64,000 nucleotides of DNA from Pseudarthrobacter cellobiosi (GTDB lineage: Bacteria; Actinomycetota; Actinomycetes; Actinomycetales; Micrococcaceae): contig NZ_JAMXBJ010000038.1 of assembly GCF_023913755.1 (NCBI RefSeq), positions 1 through 64,000 of the forward strand, written 5' to 3'. The position numbers and the translations under genes are program-made. Numbering within the stretch: position 1 is the first letter of the stretch; each line of letters opens with the position of its first letter. Shown here in pieces: positions 16,879 through 25,976 of this stretch. The notes under the pieces are model-generated. The model did not search any database, had not been told where the DNA came from, and saw only the letters and a list, made by a program, of their open reading frames with translations.

Positions 16879-19800
16879 ATGAGCCCCACTGGCCCGTCCC
16901 ATCCTGGCCCGTCCAACGGTGGTCCCTCGCTGACCGGACTGCGCCGTGTCCTGGCAGAAGACCAGACGTTCGCGCGGGTCCAGGCGGAGGCGGCCAGGGG
17001 TTTTGACGTGCGGGGCCAGGACTACCAGATCAGCGCGCCGGCCGGACTCCGCGCCGTCCTGCTGGCGGAAATGGCAGACGGCCTGGACGCCGGCTCCGAC
17101 GAAGGAACTCCCGACGGCGGGCTCCCTCCCGTAGTTCTGGCGGTCACCGCCACGGGACGCGAAGCGGAGGATCTGACAGCGGCCCTGCGCGCTTACCTGC
17201 CGGCCGATTCAGTGGCCGAGTTCCCCAGTTGGGAAACCCTGCCGCACGAACGGCTCTCACCCCGCTCCGACACGGTGGGCCGCCGGCTGTCCGTCCTGCG
17301 CCGCCTGGCGCACCCGGAAAGTTCGACGGCGGGCCGGCTGCGTGTGGTGGTGGCACCGGTCCGCGCGGTGGTCCAGCCGATCGTCGCCGGGCTGGGTGAC
17401 CTGGTTCCGGTCACCCTGAAGGTGGGACAGGACATGCCGTTCTCCAGCGTGGTGCGGAGCCTTGCCGATGCCGCCTACGCACGCGTGGACATGGTCACCC
17501 GCCGTGGCGAGTTTGCCGTCCGCGGCGGCATCATCGACGTCTTCCCGCCCACCGAGGACCATCCCATCCGTGTGGAGTTCTTCGGCGACGAGGTGGACCA
17601 GATGCGCTGGTTCGCGGTGGCCGACCAGCGCTCGCTGTCGGCGCCCGGGGTGCACCACCCCGCCGAGCTCCACGCCCCGCCCTGCCGCGAAATCCTCATC
17701 ACGCCGTCGGTGATGTCGCGCGCGGCCACCCTGAAGGCGCAGCTGCCCGCGGCCGCGGACATGCTGGAGAAGATCGCCGGCGGCATCGCCGTGGAAGGGA
17801 TGGAATCCCTGGCCCCGGTGCTGGTGGACGCCATGGTCCCGTTCGTGGAGCAGCTGCCCGCCGGGTCCATCTCGGTGATCATTGAACCGGAAAAGGTCCG
17901 CAGGCGCGCACATGATCTTGCGGCCACCAACGAGGAGTTCCTGGAAGCAGCCTGGTCCACGGCCTCGGATGGCGGCACGGCTCCACTGGACCTCAGTTCG
18001 CAGGCGTCGGCAGCTTTGCACTCAGCCAGCTTCCGTTCCTTGGCCGAAACCCGGAGCTTCTCGCTGGAGCACGAGGTGTCCTGGTGGTCCATCACGTCGC
18101 TGGCCACTGACGAGGAGCTGCTGCCCGAGATTGACGTCCTGAACCTCCGCGCCCGCGAACCGCGCGGGTACCAGGGTGATGTGGCGGAGATGATGGACTT
18201 CATCGGCTCCCACGTCCGGGACCAGTGGAGGATCGTGGTGGCCACGGAGGGTCCCGGCCCGGCGCAGCGCCTGGCGGAACTTTTCCACGACGCCGACATC
18301 CCCTGCGCCAGGGTGGACACCCTTGAGAAGGAGCCGCAGGCGGGCATCATCGAGGTGACCACTGCCGCCGTCGGACGCGGTTTTGTCCTGGACAGCCTCA
18401 AGCTGGGGCTGCTCACCGAAGCGGACCTGTTGGGACGGACCTCCGCGGGCTCCACCAAGGACATGCGGCGCATGCCGTCCAAGCGGCGGAACGCCGTGGA
18501 CCCGTTGCAGCTGGTCAACGGCGATTCCGTGGTGCACGAACAGCACGGCATTGGCCGCTTCATCGAACTCATCCAGCGCAAGGTGGCCGGCGGCGGAGAC
18601 GGCGTCCGCGAGTACCTGGTCCTGGAATACGCCCCGTCCAAGCGCGGCGCCCCCGGGGACCGCCTGTTTGTCCCCACCGACCAGCTGGACCAGGTGACCC
18701 GCTACGTTGGCGGCGATACCCCTGTGCTCAGCAAAATGGGCGGCTCCGACTGGGCCAGCACCAAGTCCAAGGCACGCAAGGCCGTCAAGGAGATCGCCGG
18801 CGAGCTCATCCGGCTGTACTCCGCGCGGATGGCCTCAAGGGGCCATGCCTTCGGGCCGGACACCCCGTGGCAGCGTGAGCTGGAGGAGGCCTTCCCGTAC
18901 GTGGAGACGCCGGACCAGCTGACTACCATCAATGAGGTCAAGGCGGACATGGAGCGCGAGATCCCCATGGACCGCCTGGTGTCCGGCGACGTGGGCTATG
19001 GCAAAACCGAGATCGCCGTCCGGGCCGCGTTCAAGGCGGTCCAGGACGGGAAGCAGGTGGCGATCCTCGTGCCCACCACCCTGCTCGCCCAGCAGCACTT
19101 CGAAACGTTCACCGAGCGCTTCTCCGGGTTCCCCCTGCGGGTCAAAGCCCTGTCGCGGTTCCAAGGGACCAAGGAAACCAAAGAGACCGTTGAGGGCGTC
19201 AAGAGCGGCTCCGTTGACGTCGTCATCGGCACCCACCGCCTGCTGTCCAAGGACTTCGCGTTCAAGGATCTGGGCCTGGTGATCGTGGACGAGGAGCAGC
19301 GCTTCGGTGTGGAGCATAAGGAAGCACTGAAGAAAATGCGGACCAACGTGGACGTGCTGGCCATGAGCGCCACCCCGATTCCGCGGACCCTGGAGATGTC
19401 GTTGACCGGCATCCGGGAAACGTCCACGCTGGCCACCCCGCCGGAGGAACGCCACCCCGTCCTCACATACGTGGGCCCGTACACGGACAAGCAGACCTCG
19501 GCGGCCATCCGGCGTGAGCTGATGCGCGAAGGCCAGATGTTCTTTGTGCACAACCGGGTGTCCACCATCGACCGGACGGCCGCGAAGATCCGTGAACTGG
19601 TTCCGGAAGCACGTGTTGAGGTGGCGCACGGACAGATGTCCGAGAGCCGGCTGGAGCAGATCATCGTGGACTTCTGGGAAAAGCGTTTCGACGTCCTGGT
19701 GTGCACCACCATCATCGAAACCGGACTGGACATCTCCAACGCCAACACCCTGATCGTGGACGGGGCCGACAAGTACGGCCTCTCCCAGCTGCACCAGCTC

Positions 19801-20571
19801 CGCGGCCGGGTGGGCCGCGGCCGTGAACGCGCCTATGCCTACTTCCTGTATCCGTCCGAGAAGCCCCTGGGCGAGGTGGCCCTGGAACGCCTCAAGGCCG
19901 TGGCCACCCACAACGAGCTCGGAGCCGGCATGCAGCTGGCCATGAAGGACCTCGAAATCCGCGGCGCCGGCAACCTGCTGGGCGGCGAGCAGTCCGGCCA
20001 CATCCAGGGCGTGGGCTTCGACCTCTACATCCGCCTGGTAGGTGAGGCGGTGGCCGACTTCCGCGGCGACGCCGAGGAAAAGGCCGCCGAAATGAAGATC
20101 GAGCTGCCGGTCAACGCCCACCTCCCGCACGATTATGTGCCGGGGGAGCGGCTGCGGCTGGAGGCCTACCGCAAGCTGGCCTCCGCGTTGACGTACGAGG
20201 CCATCGAGGAGGTCCTGGCCGAGCTTGTGGACCGTTACGGTGAGCCGCCGCTGCCGGTCCAGAACCTCATTGCCGTGGCCCGCTTCCGGGTGGGTGCCCG
20301 CCAGGCCGGCCTGTCCGACGTCGCGCTTCAGGGGAACTTCATCAAGTTCTCGCCGGCGCAGCTGCCGGAGTCGAAGCTGATGCGGCTGGCCCGGATGTAC
20401 CCGGGTTCGCAGTCCAAGCCGGCCCTGGACGCGGTGCTGATTCCGAAGCCCAAGACGGCGAGGATCGGCGGCCGCGACCTGCAGGACGCCGAAATCCTGG
20501 AATGGGCCAATGGGGTCATCCGCAACATCTTCTCCGACGCACCACTTGCCGCTCCGGCAGTAAGGGGTTAG
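16879..20571 (+). CDS. mfd: transcription-repair coupling factor
   Basis: A 1230-residue SF2 translocase that removes stalled RNA polymerase and recruits UvrA. In order: an N-terminal UvrB-homology module (ARGFDVRGQDYQIS, FPSWETLPHERLSPRSDTV), the RNA polymerase interaction domain (GDSVVHEQHGIGRF), helicase motifs I (GDVGYGKTEIAVRAAF), II (DEEQRFG), III (SATPIPRTL), V and VI (ETGLDISNANTLIVDGADKYGLSQLHQLRGRVGRG), and the TRCF C-terminal domain. The ATG at 16879 has CAGGAG eight bases upstream; the open frame further 5 prime is not coding. Length is typical. The next gene begins within seven bases. Confidence 0.98.
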   Translation: MSPTGPSHPGPSNGGPSLTGLRRVLAEDQTFARVQAEAARGFDVRGQDYQISAPAGLRAVLLAEMADGLDAGSDEGTPDGGLPPVVLAVTATGREAEDLTAALRAYLPADSVAEFPSWETLPHERLSPRSDTVGRRLSVLRRLAHPESSTAGRLRVVVAPVRAVVQPIVAGLGDLVPVTLKVGQDMPFSSVVRSLADAAYARVDMVTRRGEFAVRGGIIDVFPPTEDHPIRVEFFGDEVDQMRWFAVADQRSLSAPGVHHPAELHAPPCREILITPSVMSRAATLKAQLPAAADMLEKIAGGIAVEGMESLAPVLVDAMVPFVEQLPAGSISVIIEPEKVRRRAHDLAATNEEFLEAAWSTASDGGTAPLDLSSQASAALHSASFRSLAETRSFSLEHEVSWWSITSLATDEELLPEIDVLNLRAREPRGYQGDVAEMMDFIGSHVRDQWRIVVATEGPGPAQRLAELFHDADIPCARVDTLEKEPQAGIIEVTTAAVGRGFVLDSLKLGLLTEADLLGRTSAGSTKDMRRMPSKRRNAVDPLQLVNGDSVVHEQHGIGRFIELIQRKVAGGGDGVREYLVLEYAPSKRGAPGDRLFVPTDQLDQVTRYVGGDTPVLSKMGGSDWASTKSKARKAVKEIAGELIRLYSARMASRGHAFGPDTPWQRELEEAFPYVETPDQLTTINEVKADMEREIPMDRLVSGDVGYGKTEIAVRAAFKAVQDGKQVAILVPTTLLAQQHFETFTERFSGFPLRVKALSRFQGTKETKETVEGVKSGSVDVVIGTHRLLSKDFAFKDLGLVIVDEEQRFGVEHKEALKKMRTNVDVLAMSATPIPRTLEMSLTGIRETSTLATPPEERHPVLTYVGPYTDKQTSAAIRRELMREGQMFFVHNRVSTIDRTAAKIRELVPEARVEVAHGQMSESRLEQIIVDFWEKRFDVLVCTTIIETGLDISNANTLIVDGADKYGLSQLHQLRGRVGRGRERAYAYFLYPSEKPLGEVALERLKAVATHNELGAGMQLAMKDLEIRGAGNLLGGEQSGHIQGVGFDLYIRLVGEAVADFRGDAEEKAAEMKIELPVNAHLPHDYVPGERLRLEAYRKLASALTYEAIEEVLAELVDRYGEPPLPVQNLIAVARFRVGARQAGLSDVALQGNFIKFSPAQLPESKLMRLARMYPGSQSKPALDAVLIPKPKTARIGGRDLQDAEILEWANGVIRNIFSDAPLAAPAVRG

Positions 20572-20577
20572 AGCTTG

Positions 20578-21399
20578 ATGGGAGGACATCACGCCGCGTC
20601 GGGGGCCGCGGCGTGGGTAGCTATTGCCTCAACGGGGCCGTACACGCTGGGCTGGTATCCGCTGGACGCCACGGGAATCCTCATCGGCGGGATGGCGACG
20701 GCGGGGACGGCGCTCGTGTGCGACTGGGACCACCGCCACAGCACCGTGGCCAACTCGCTGCCGCCGCTGTCCAACCTGATTGCTGTGGGTATTGAGAACG
20801 CCAGCGGCGGGCACCGGCAAGGCACCCACTCGGTGCTCGGTGCGGCGTTCTTTGTGCTGCTGGCCATGATGGCCGGACAGTTCCAGCTGCGGACGGACTG
20901 GGGCCTGCTGTCCGTGGGTGCCGGCCTGCTGTGCATGTTCATGATCAACATTGCGGCCAAGGCGCTGAAGCTGTTTCCCAAGTCAGGATTTATCAGCAAC
21001 TGGATCTTTGCCCTGGCCATGGCCGGACTGGTGGCCTGGTTCGCGCCGGAGCAGTGGACCTGGCTGCCCGTCTCGATGCTGACCGGGGTAGTGGTCCACA
21101 TCGTGGGGGACATGATCACCACCGGGGGCGTGCCGCTGCTCTGGCCGATCGTCATCAAGCCACCGAAGTTTCTCCGGAAGCTGCCGGTGCTCAATGACGT
21201 CTGGAAAGCCAACGGCGCCTTTTCCTTGCCGCTGCTGGGCCGCGCGGGTTCCCGGCGCGAGTGGCTGGTGCTGATCCCGGTGAGCGCCTACGCGATGGTG
21301 GGCATGTGCGTAGCGGCCTGGTCGTTGGCGAAGGCACATTTCCCGGCAGCCATGGCGATCGGAAAGACCACGGTCAGCCGCTTGCTCGGCGCGGGCTGA
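20578..21399 (+). CDS. YdjM-like membrane metal-dependent hydrolase
   Basis: A 273-residue integral membrane protein of the metal-dependent hydrolase/LexA-binding YdjM family (DUF457). His and Asp residues typical of the family appear in GGHHAASGA, CDWDHRHSTVAN and GGHRQGTHSVLG, followed by several membrane helices and the VVHIVGDMITTGGVPLLWPI segment. The ATG at 20578 and a TTG one codon upstream share the AGGGG site at 20563-20567. It follows mfd by six bases and is probably co-transcribed; whether it relates to DNA damage is not shown by the sequence. Confidence 0.82.
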   Translation: MGGHHAASGAAAWVAIASTGPYTLGWYPLDATGILIGGMATAGTALVCDWDHRHSTVANSLPPLSNLIAVGIENASGGHRQGTHSVLGAAFFVLLAMMAGQFQLRTDWGLLSVGAGLLCMFMINIAAKALKLFPKSGFISNWIFALAMAGLVAWFAPEQWTWLPVSMLTGVVVHIVGDMITTGGVPLLWPIVIKPPKFLRKLPVLNDVWKANGAFSLPLLGRAGSRREWLVLIPVSAYAMVGMCVAAWSLAKAHFPAAMAIGKTTVSRLLGAG

Positions 21400-21458
21400 C
21401 GTGGTTAGTGCTGACGCGGCCAACACTTAATCCGCCAGTGCTTAAGCGGCCAGAACCC

Positions 21459-21499
21459 AAAAGGCTGGGGCCCCGGAAAATCCGGAGCCCCAGCCTTTT
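21459..21499. terminator. bidirectional terminator
   Basis: AAAAGGCTGGGG (from 21459) and CCCCAGCCTTTT (to 21499) form a long GC-rich stem with CCGGA/TCCGG extending it inward. The flanking A and T runs make it a classic two-way terminator between the convergent hydrolase and small membrane protein genes. Confidence 0.92.
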
Positions 21500-21512
21500 G
21501 AGTTATGGAGTC

Positions 21513-21758
21513 TTACTTCCCGCCGGCTGAATCGGAGCGGCCGGTGATGGTCTGCGGGATCCAGAACGCCAGGAAAAACAGGCCAAGGCAGACGGCCATC
21601 GGCCACGGGTTGCCGAGAGTGAGGAAGGACAGGGAGTAGATGGAGCCCAGGAATAGCGCCATCATGGGTACAAACAGAAGGATGCTGCCCAGGAGGCTGT
21701 TCTCGTTCTGGGGGGTTTGTACCGTGGCGTTGCCGGACTCTGTGGTCTTGTTGGACAT
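21513..21758 (-). CDS. small two-helix membrane protein
   Basis: An 81-residue protein with a polar N-terminus of about 25 residues and two hydrophobic segments (about 27-47 and 52-70). The start at 21758 has GAGGAGG seven bases upstream; longer readings of the frame run into deoC. It lies 52 bp downstream of deoC on the same strand and may share its message. No family is recognised. Confidence 0.75.
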   Translation of the reverse strand: MSNKTTESGNATVQTPQNENSLLGSILLFVPMMALFLGSIYSLSFLTLGNPWPMAVCLGLFFLAFWIPQTITGRSDSAGGK

Positions 21759-21810
21759 TCTTTCCTCCTCGGCCCCGCGGGGCTCAAACTGTGGCTGCTC
21801 CGGGCCGGTG

Positions 21811-22536
21811 TCAGTAGCTGAATGAACCCTGTTCACCCTTGACGATGGCAATGCCGGAGCTGGCACCAATACGTGTTGCACCTGCAGCAATCATAGCCTG
21901 CGCGTCAGCCAGCGAACGTACGCCGCCGGACGCCTTGACGCCGAGATCGGGGCCTACGGTGCGGCGCATCAGGGCGATGTCTTCGGCAGTGGCACCCCCG
22001 CCGTTGAACCCCGTGGAGGTCTTGACGAAATCCGCCCCCGCTTCAACGGACGCCTGGCAGGCCAGGACCTTCTGGTCATCGCTGAGCAACGCGGTTTCGA
22101 TGATGACCTTCAGGATGGCCCCGCCCGCGTGGACCGCCTCCGCGACGGCGGAGATATCGTCCACCAGCGCACCCTTGTCAGCGGCGCGGGCGGCTGCGAT
22201 GTTGATGACCATGTCGATTTCGTCAGCGCCGTCCAGCACTGCGCCGCGGGCTTCAAAGGCCTTCACGTCGCTGGGCGTGGCACCCATGGGAAAGCCGATC
22301 ACCGAGCACGTCAGTACCCCGGACCCCTTGAGCGCGGTTTTGACGGTCTTGACCCAGACGGGATTAACGCAGACTGACTTGAAGTGGTACTCGGCGGCCT
22401 CGGCGCACACCTTGAGGATCTCCGCCTCGCTGGCCTCGGGCTTGAGCAGCGTGTGGTCGATGTAGGAAGCGATGTTGCCCGACGCTGAGACCGTACCGGC
22501 TCCAGTTTGGTCGGTAGGAGTGGCTGCGTTGCTCAT
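21811..22536 (-). CDS. deoC: deoxyribose-phosphate aldolase
   Basis: A 241-residue cytoplasmic class I aldolase that splits 2-deoxyribose-5-phosphate into glyceraldehyde-3-phosphate and acetaldehyde. The Schiff-base lysine lies in FVKTSTGF, the second lysine in [10 protein letters not shown], and the entry motif in [11 protein letters not shown]. The ATG at 22536 is preferred over one five codons upstream because AAAGGA lies between them. It feeds carbon from deoxynucleosides; a purine nucleoside phosphorylase gene lies 9 kb away. A GTGAC-N6-GTCAC palindrome sits 61 bp upstream. Confidence 0.95.
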   Translation of the reverse strand: MSNAATPTDQTGAGTVSASGNIASYIDHTLLKPEASEAEILKVCAEAAEYHFKSVCVNPVWVKTVKTALKGSGVLTCSVIGFPMGATPSDVKAFEARGAVLDGADEIDMVINIAAARAADKGALVDDISAVAEAVHAGGAILKVIIETALLSDDQKVLACQASVEAGADFVKTSTGFNGGGATAEDIALMRRTVGPDLGVKASGGVRSLADAQAMIAAGATRIGASSGIAIVKGEQGSFSY

Positions 22537-22596
22537 GATGGTCCTTTCCATGTGGCCTTGTGGGCCGCCGGAGCCACGTAGTGCGTGGCTGTTCAG

Positions 22597-22612
22597 GTGA
22601 CCATCTTGTCAC
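22597..22612. promoter_or_regulatory. palindrome upstream of deoC
   Basis: GTGAC (22597-22601), six bases, GTCAC (22608-22612). It lies between deoC and the FAD oxidoreductase, upstream of deoC, and may be an operator. The spacing does not fit the Crp/GlxR consensus. Confidence 0.35.
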
Positions 22613-22637
22613 AGCGGGTGTCGCGGCGGGCGGACGC

Positions 22638-23564
22638 TTACGCGGCCGCAGGCACGCGCTCCGCCGCACCCGCGGCCACGCCTTCCGCACCCGCGGCCAC
22701 GCCTTCCGCACCCGCGGCCACGCCTTCCGCCGCTGATGTAGCGGTCATCAGCTGTGCGGCGCAGGCGCCGGCGGCAGAAGCCGCCGCGACCAGCAGTCCC
22801 AGCCGCACGCCGTCGAACGCGGCGGCGTCGCCGATGGCCCAGACGCCGGCGACCGATGTCCTGAAGTCCTTGCTGATGGTGATTCCGCCGTTGCGGGCGG
22901 TGGCGAGTCCGGCGCTGGCGGCGAGTCCATCGCGGGCAACCCGCTCTTCGGCCAGGACAACCAGGTCGCCGTTCATGCTGCTGCCGTCCTCGAAGACAAC
23001 CCCGGAGGCGGTCAGACCTGAGCCGGCGATGGAGTGCACCACGGCGGCCGGCCGGACCGTTGTGCGGATGGGCCTGACGCCGCGTGCCCGCAGCACCGCT
23101 TCGGCCTGGCCCGCTGCCGCGCCGGTTCCCACGAGGATCCCCAGTGGCCGCCGGCCCAGTTCCCGCGTCACTTCCTTGACGGCGTCGCCGATCCGGGCGG
23201 CGTCGTCGATCGTGGAGTAGCTCAGGCAGCGGCCGGCGCCCGCCACGGGGGACGCAACGGGCGCTGATCCGGTGGCGATGACCAGTTCGTCGTAGCTGAG
23301 TTCCATGCCGTCGGCGGTGGTGACGGAGCGGTTCTCCGCGTCGATGAAGCTGGCTGGCTGGCCGAAGCGGACTGATACCTGCGGCAGCTCTGCGAGCTCC
23401 AGGAGCTCGGCGGGAGCGTCGTCCCGGTTGCTGAGGATGGTGACGGTGCCGCGGAAGCGGGCACCGTCCAGCTGGCGGACCAGCGCCTGTGCGGCGGGCC
23501 CGGCCCCGGCAATGACGATGCGCGGAGCCGGGGAAACTGAGGTGGACGGTGCCGGAGCGGACAT
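22638..23564 (-). CDS. FAD/NAD(P)-dependent oxidoreductase with a C-terminal heptad repeat
   Basis: A 308-residue flavoprotein resembling the N-terminal half of NirB and rubredoxin reductases: FAD motif IVIAGAGPAAQALV near residue 17, VIATGSAP, and a second FAD motif VWAIGDAAAF near 240. The short length and lack of a dimerisation domain suggest a reductase partner or a degenerate paralogue. The last 30 residues are three exact heptads (AEGVAAG) encoded by a 21-bp DNA repeat. AAAGGG precedes the ATG. It lies 206 bp downstream of the nnaR stop on the same strand, so membership of the nirB operon is uncertain. Confidence 0.8.
   Translation of the reverse strand: MSAPAPSTSVSPAPRIVIAGAGPAAQALVRQLDGARFRGTVTILSNRDDAPAELLELAELPQVSVRFGQPASFIDAENRSVTTADGMELSYDELVIATGSAPVASPVAGAGRCLSYSTIDDAARIGDAVKEVTRELGRRPLGILVGTGAAAGQAEAVLRARGVRPIRTTVRPAAVVHSIAGSGLTASGVVFEDGSSMNGDLVVLAEERVARDGLAASAGLATARNGGITISKDFRTSVAGVWAIGDAAAFDGVRLGLLVAAASAAGACAAQLMTATSAAEGVAAGAEGVAAGAEGVAAGAAERVPAAA
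22664..22726. repeat. 21-bp tandem repeat, three exact copies, within CDS
   Basis: Three identical 21-bp units at 22664-22684, 22685-22705 and 22706-22726 encode repeated GVAAGAE heptads at the C-terminus of the FAD oxidoreductase. Being a multiple of three, copy-number change would keep the frame. Confidence 0.92.
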
Positions 23565-23691
23565 GTGCTGGCCCTTTCGCTGGCGGCCGCTGGAGCGGCC
23601 GGGACTTCGTGATGAATCCCAGCGTAGGCGGCGGGCTTTTCAGGCGTGTTTCCCCGCTGTTGCTGGGAGAATGCCCTTTGTTCGCCAACGT

Positions 23692-23705
23692 TTACCGGCC
23701 GGTAA
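23692..23705. promoter_or_regulatory. perfect palindrome upstream of the FAD oxidoreductase
   Basis: TTACCGG-CCGGTAA is a 14-bp perfect palindrome about 130 bp upstream of the oxidoreductase start and in the 206-bp gap after nnaR. It is a candidate operator. Confidence 0.35.
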
Positions 23706-23770
23706 CAGAACCCGTGACGCACCTCTCACTACGCTCCGGAATGACACAAAGGCGGCCGGAGCCCGCGTCC

Positions 23771-24925
23771 CTAGACGCGGATCCGGTAACCCCTCTTGAC
23801 CACCGTCTCCACCAGGCGGCCGTCCGGCAGCGATGACCGCAGGCGGCTGACAGTCATGTCCAAGGCGTGGACCGAGCCCTTCAGCTCGAGCAGCTCCGAC
23901 AGCGACTCCCGGGAAAGCACGGCCCCACCGGCCCCCAGGAGGGCACGCAGCAGCAGCAGCGGCGCAGGCGCCAGCTCAACCTGCGCTCCGTCGACCCGCA
24001 GGCTGCGGCCGCGCAGCTCAAGGTTGCCGGACGCGGTGTCCAGCCGCCGCACATGGTTCAGGGCGAGGTGCTCGCACACCAGCCGGATGAGGGCGCCCAT
24101 CCGGAACCGTTCCGGAACGAGCGGCGAGATACCGGCGTCGAGCAGGGGCTGGGCCGTGACGGGCCCCACCACTGCCGTGGTGACGTTGGACTTGAGGCTT
24201 TCGATGAGTTGCTTGTAGACGCCCATTTCGTGGGCTGTACTCCACACGGCGTCGACGGCGGGGGCGCTGGTGAAGGTGAGCACGTCAAGGTTGCCGCTGC
24301 ACACAGCCTCGATGAGGCGCGGGAGCCTGTCTTCGCCGTCGGGCTTTACCCAGCGGTAGGGGGTGACCGTCAGGACGGTGGCGCCGGACATACGCAGCCG
24401 TTCCAGCTGCCGGACGTCCGTGTAGCCGTGCAGCTGCACGGCCACAGTCTTGCCGCGCACGCCTTCGGCGAGCAGCATGTCCACCAGCGTTGCGGTGGTT
24501 TCGTCGCTGCTGATTCCGACGTCGGCGAGTCCGGCCGCGCGGACGGCGCCGCGGGCTTTGGGGCCCCGGACGAACATCCGGCACGCCCCGAGGGTTTCCA
24601 GCAGCTGCTCACCGATCCCAAAGGAATCGGCAGCTTCGCACCAGCGGCGCATGCCGTACGCCGTGGTGGCGATGCACAGGTCCGGGCGCGCGGCGATGAT
24701 GGCCTTGGTGTCCTCGATGAGGCGGATGTCCTCCTGCACCGGGGCGATCTTGAGGGCCGGTGCGTGCAGAACTTCCGCGCCGCGGCGTTCCAGGGCCTCG
24801 ATGAGGTCCCGGGAGCGCCGGTGCGAGGTGACTCCGATGCGGAAGCCCTCCAGCGGGGAGTCCGAGGCCTCCGGCCCTGAGGTCTCTTCAAGCTGGGCGG
24901 GCTCACCGGGTGCCAGTGCGGTCAT
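23771..24925 (-). CDS. nnaR: NnaR-type nitrate/nitrite regulator: HemD-like domain plus OmpR-type winged helix
   Basis: A 384-residue protein. Residues about 25-270 are a uroporphyrinogen-III synthase (HemD) fold (GFRIGVTSHRRSRDLIEALERRG, TSAPAVDAVWS). Residues about 300-384 are an OmpR/PhoB-type winged helix (ALLGAGGAVLSRESL, DMTVSRLRSSL, VETVVKRGYRIRV). This fusion is the architecture of NnaR, a co-regulator with GlnR of nitrate assimilation in Streptomyces and mycobacteria. The position after nirB and cobA supports that role. The ATG at 24925 has AAAGGA upstream; an ATG at 24943 overlaps the cobA stop (ATGA) and is the alternative start. A HemD catalytic role is possible but less likely. 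Confidence 0.85.
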   Translation of the reverse strand: MTALAPGEPAQLEETSGPEASDSPLEGFRIGVTSHRRSRDLIEALERRGAEVLHAPALKIAPVQEDIRLIEDTKAIIAARPDLCIATTAYGMRRWCEAADSFGIGEQLLETLGACRMFVRGPKARGAVRAAGLADVGISSDETTATLVDMLLAEGVRGKTVAVQLHGYTDVRQLERLRMSGATVLTVTPYRWVKPDGEDRLPRLIEAVCSGNLDVLTFTSAPAVDAVWSTAHEMGVYKQLIESLKSNVTTAVVGPVTAQPLLDAGISPLVPERFRMGALIRLVCEHLALNHVRRLDTASGNLELRGRSLRVDGAQVELAPAPLLLLRALLGAGGAVLSRESLSELLELKGSVHALDMTVSRLRSSLPDGRLVETVVKRGYRIRV

Positions 24926-24939
24926 GGGGGTCAATCCTT

Positions 24940-25974
24940 TCATGAACCGAGCAGCGAGGCCGCCAGCCGGTCGAGGTCGGCGGCGGCCTCAGCATGCCCA
25001 CGGTTGGCTTCCGCCACGCGAACCACCTCGCCGATGACCAGCACGGCGGGATTGCTGCACCCGGCAGCGGCCGAGGTGATGGTGCCCAAGTCCGCGATGG
25101 TGGTGCGCTGGCCGGGGCGGTAACCGCGTTCGACGACGGCCATGGGCATATCGGGGCGCATACCGGCTTTGCGGAGCCCGGCCGCGAGCTGGTGCAGGGT
25201 GCCGATGCCCATCAGGACCACAATGGTGCCGCCCAGACCGGCCAGGTGCGTGTGTTCCTTTTCGGTCAGCGGCGCGTGGCCGGAGACCACGGTGAACATG
25301 TGGCTGACCTCGCGGTGCGTGACCGGAATGCCGGCGGCCGCCGGCACGGAGATCGCGCTGGTGACGCCGGAGATGACTCGGACGGGCACGCCCGCCGCCA
25401 CGCAGGAGGCCACTTCCTCGCCGCCGCGGCCGAAGACATAGGGGTCGCCACCCTTGAGGCGGACCACGTTGTTGCCTTCCAGGGCGGCGGCGACCATCAG
25501 CTTCTCGATGTCGGCCTGGCCCACCTTGTGGTGTCCGGGCTTCTTCCCCACATCCACCAGTTCGGCCGAGGTCAGCTCCGGCAGGTCCTGGCACGGAGCC
25601 AGCCGGTCGAAGAACACCACGTCCGCGTCGCGGAGGGCCTTGACGGCGGCGACGGTCAGCAGCTCGGTGGTGCCGGGTCCGCCACCCACCAGGGTGACGT
25701 GGCCGATGGGACCGGCGGCCGGCTCGGCCGCCACCGGAATGCCGGTGACACGGCACCGCTCAAGCAGGGCCTCCCAGCCGGGCTGGCCGTCGTCGACCGC
25801 TGCGACCAGGAAAGGACGCTCAGGGAGCGGCCCGTCATGCGCTGCACCCGCAGGGGTGCTGAGACGGTAGACGACGGCGCCCGCGGCCACGAAGCGGCGG
25901 ACCGCCTGGCGCGCGGCGTGGTCGGAGCCTGTGACCAGGACTTCGCGGCCGGTGAGATCGATGCTGAGCTGCAT
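24940..25974 (-). CDS. cobA: uroporphyrinogen-III C-methyltransferase
   Basis: A 344-residue SAM-dependent enzyme that methylates uroporphyrinogen III to precorrin-2, the first step toward siroheme, the cofactor of NirB. The methyltransferase domain (about 100-335) shows VTLVGGGPGTTELLTVAA, VVFFDRLA, VRLKGGDPYVFGRGGEE and ISGVTSAISVPAAAGIPVTHR. The first 90 residues resemble a reduced Met8/CysG-like Rossmann segment (REVLVTGSDHAAR) that lacks clear catalytic features. GAGG precedes the ATG, which is two bases from the nirB stop. Operon order nirB-cobA-nnaR. No separate ferrochelatase is seen here. Confidence 0.93.
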   Translation of the reverse strand: MQLSIDLTGREVLVTGSDHAARQAVRRFVAAGAVVYRLSTPAGAAHDGPLPERPFLVAAVDDGQPGWEALLERCRVTGIPVAAEPAAGPIGHVTLVGGGPGTTELLTVAAVKALRDADVVFFDRLAPCQDLPELTSAELVDVGKKPGHHKVGQADIEKLMVAAALEGNNVVRLKGGDPYVFGRGGEEVASCVAAGVPVRVISGVTSAISVPAAAGIPVTHREVSHMFTVVSGHAPLTEKEHTHLAGLGGTIVVLMGIGTLHQLAAGLRKAGMRPDMPMAVVERGYRPGQRTTIADLGTITSAAAGCSNPAVLVIGEVVRVAEANRGHAEAAADLDRLAASLLGS

Positions 25975-25976
25975 GG

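Noticed and set aside
18835..20592. 585-codon open frame antisense to mfd
   Set aside because: It is a GC-rich shadow of a well-supported gene, with low-complexity composition and no family motif.
22597..22612. Crp/GlxR site upstream of deoC
   Set aside because: The half-sites are separated by two bases too many for the TGTGA-N6-TCACA consensus; it is kept only as an unspecified palindrome.
23690..23720. GlnR boxes upstream of the FAD oxidoreductase
   Set aside because: GTTAC and GTGAC occur but not in the 11-bp register, so they were not called.
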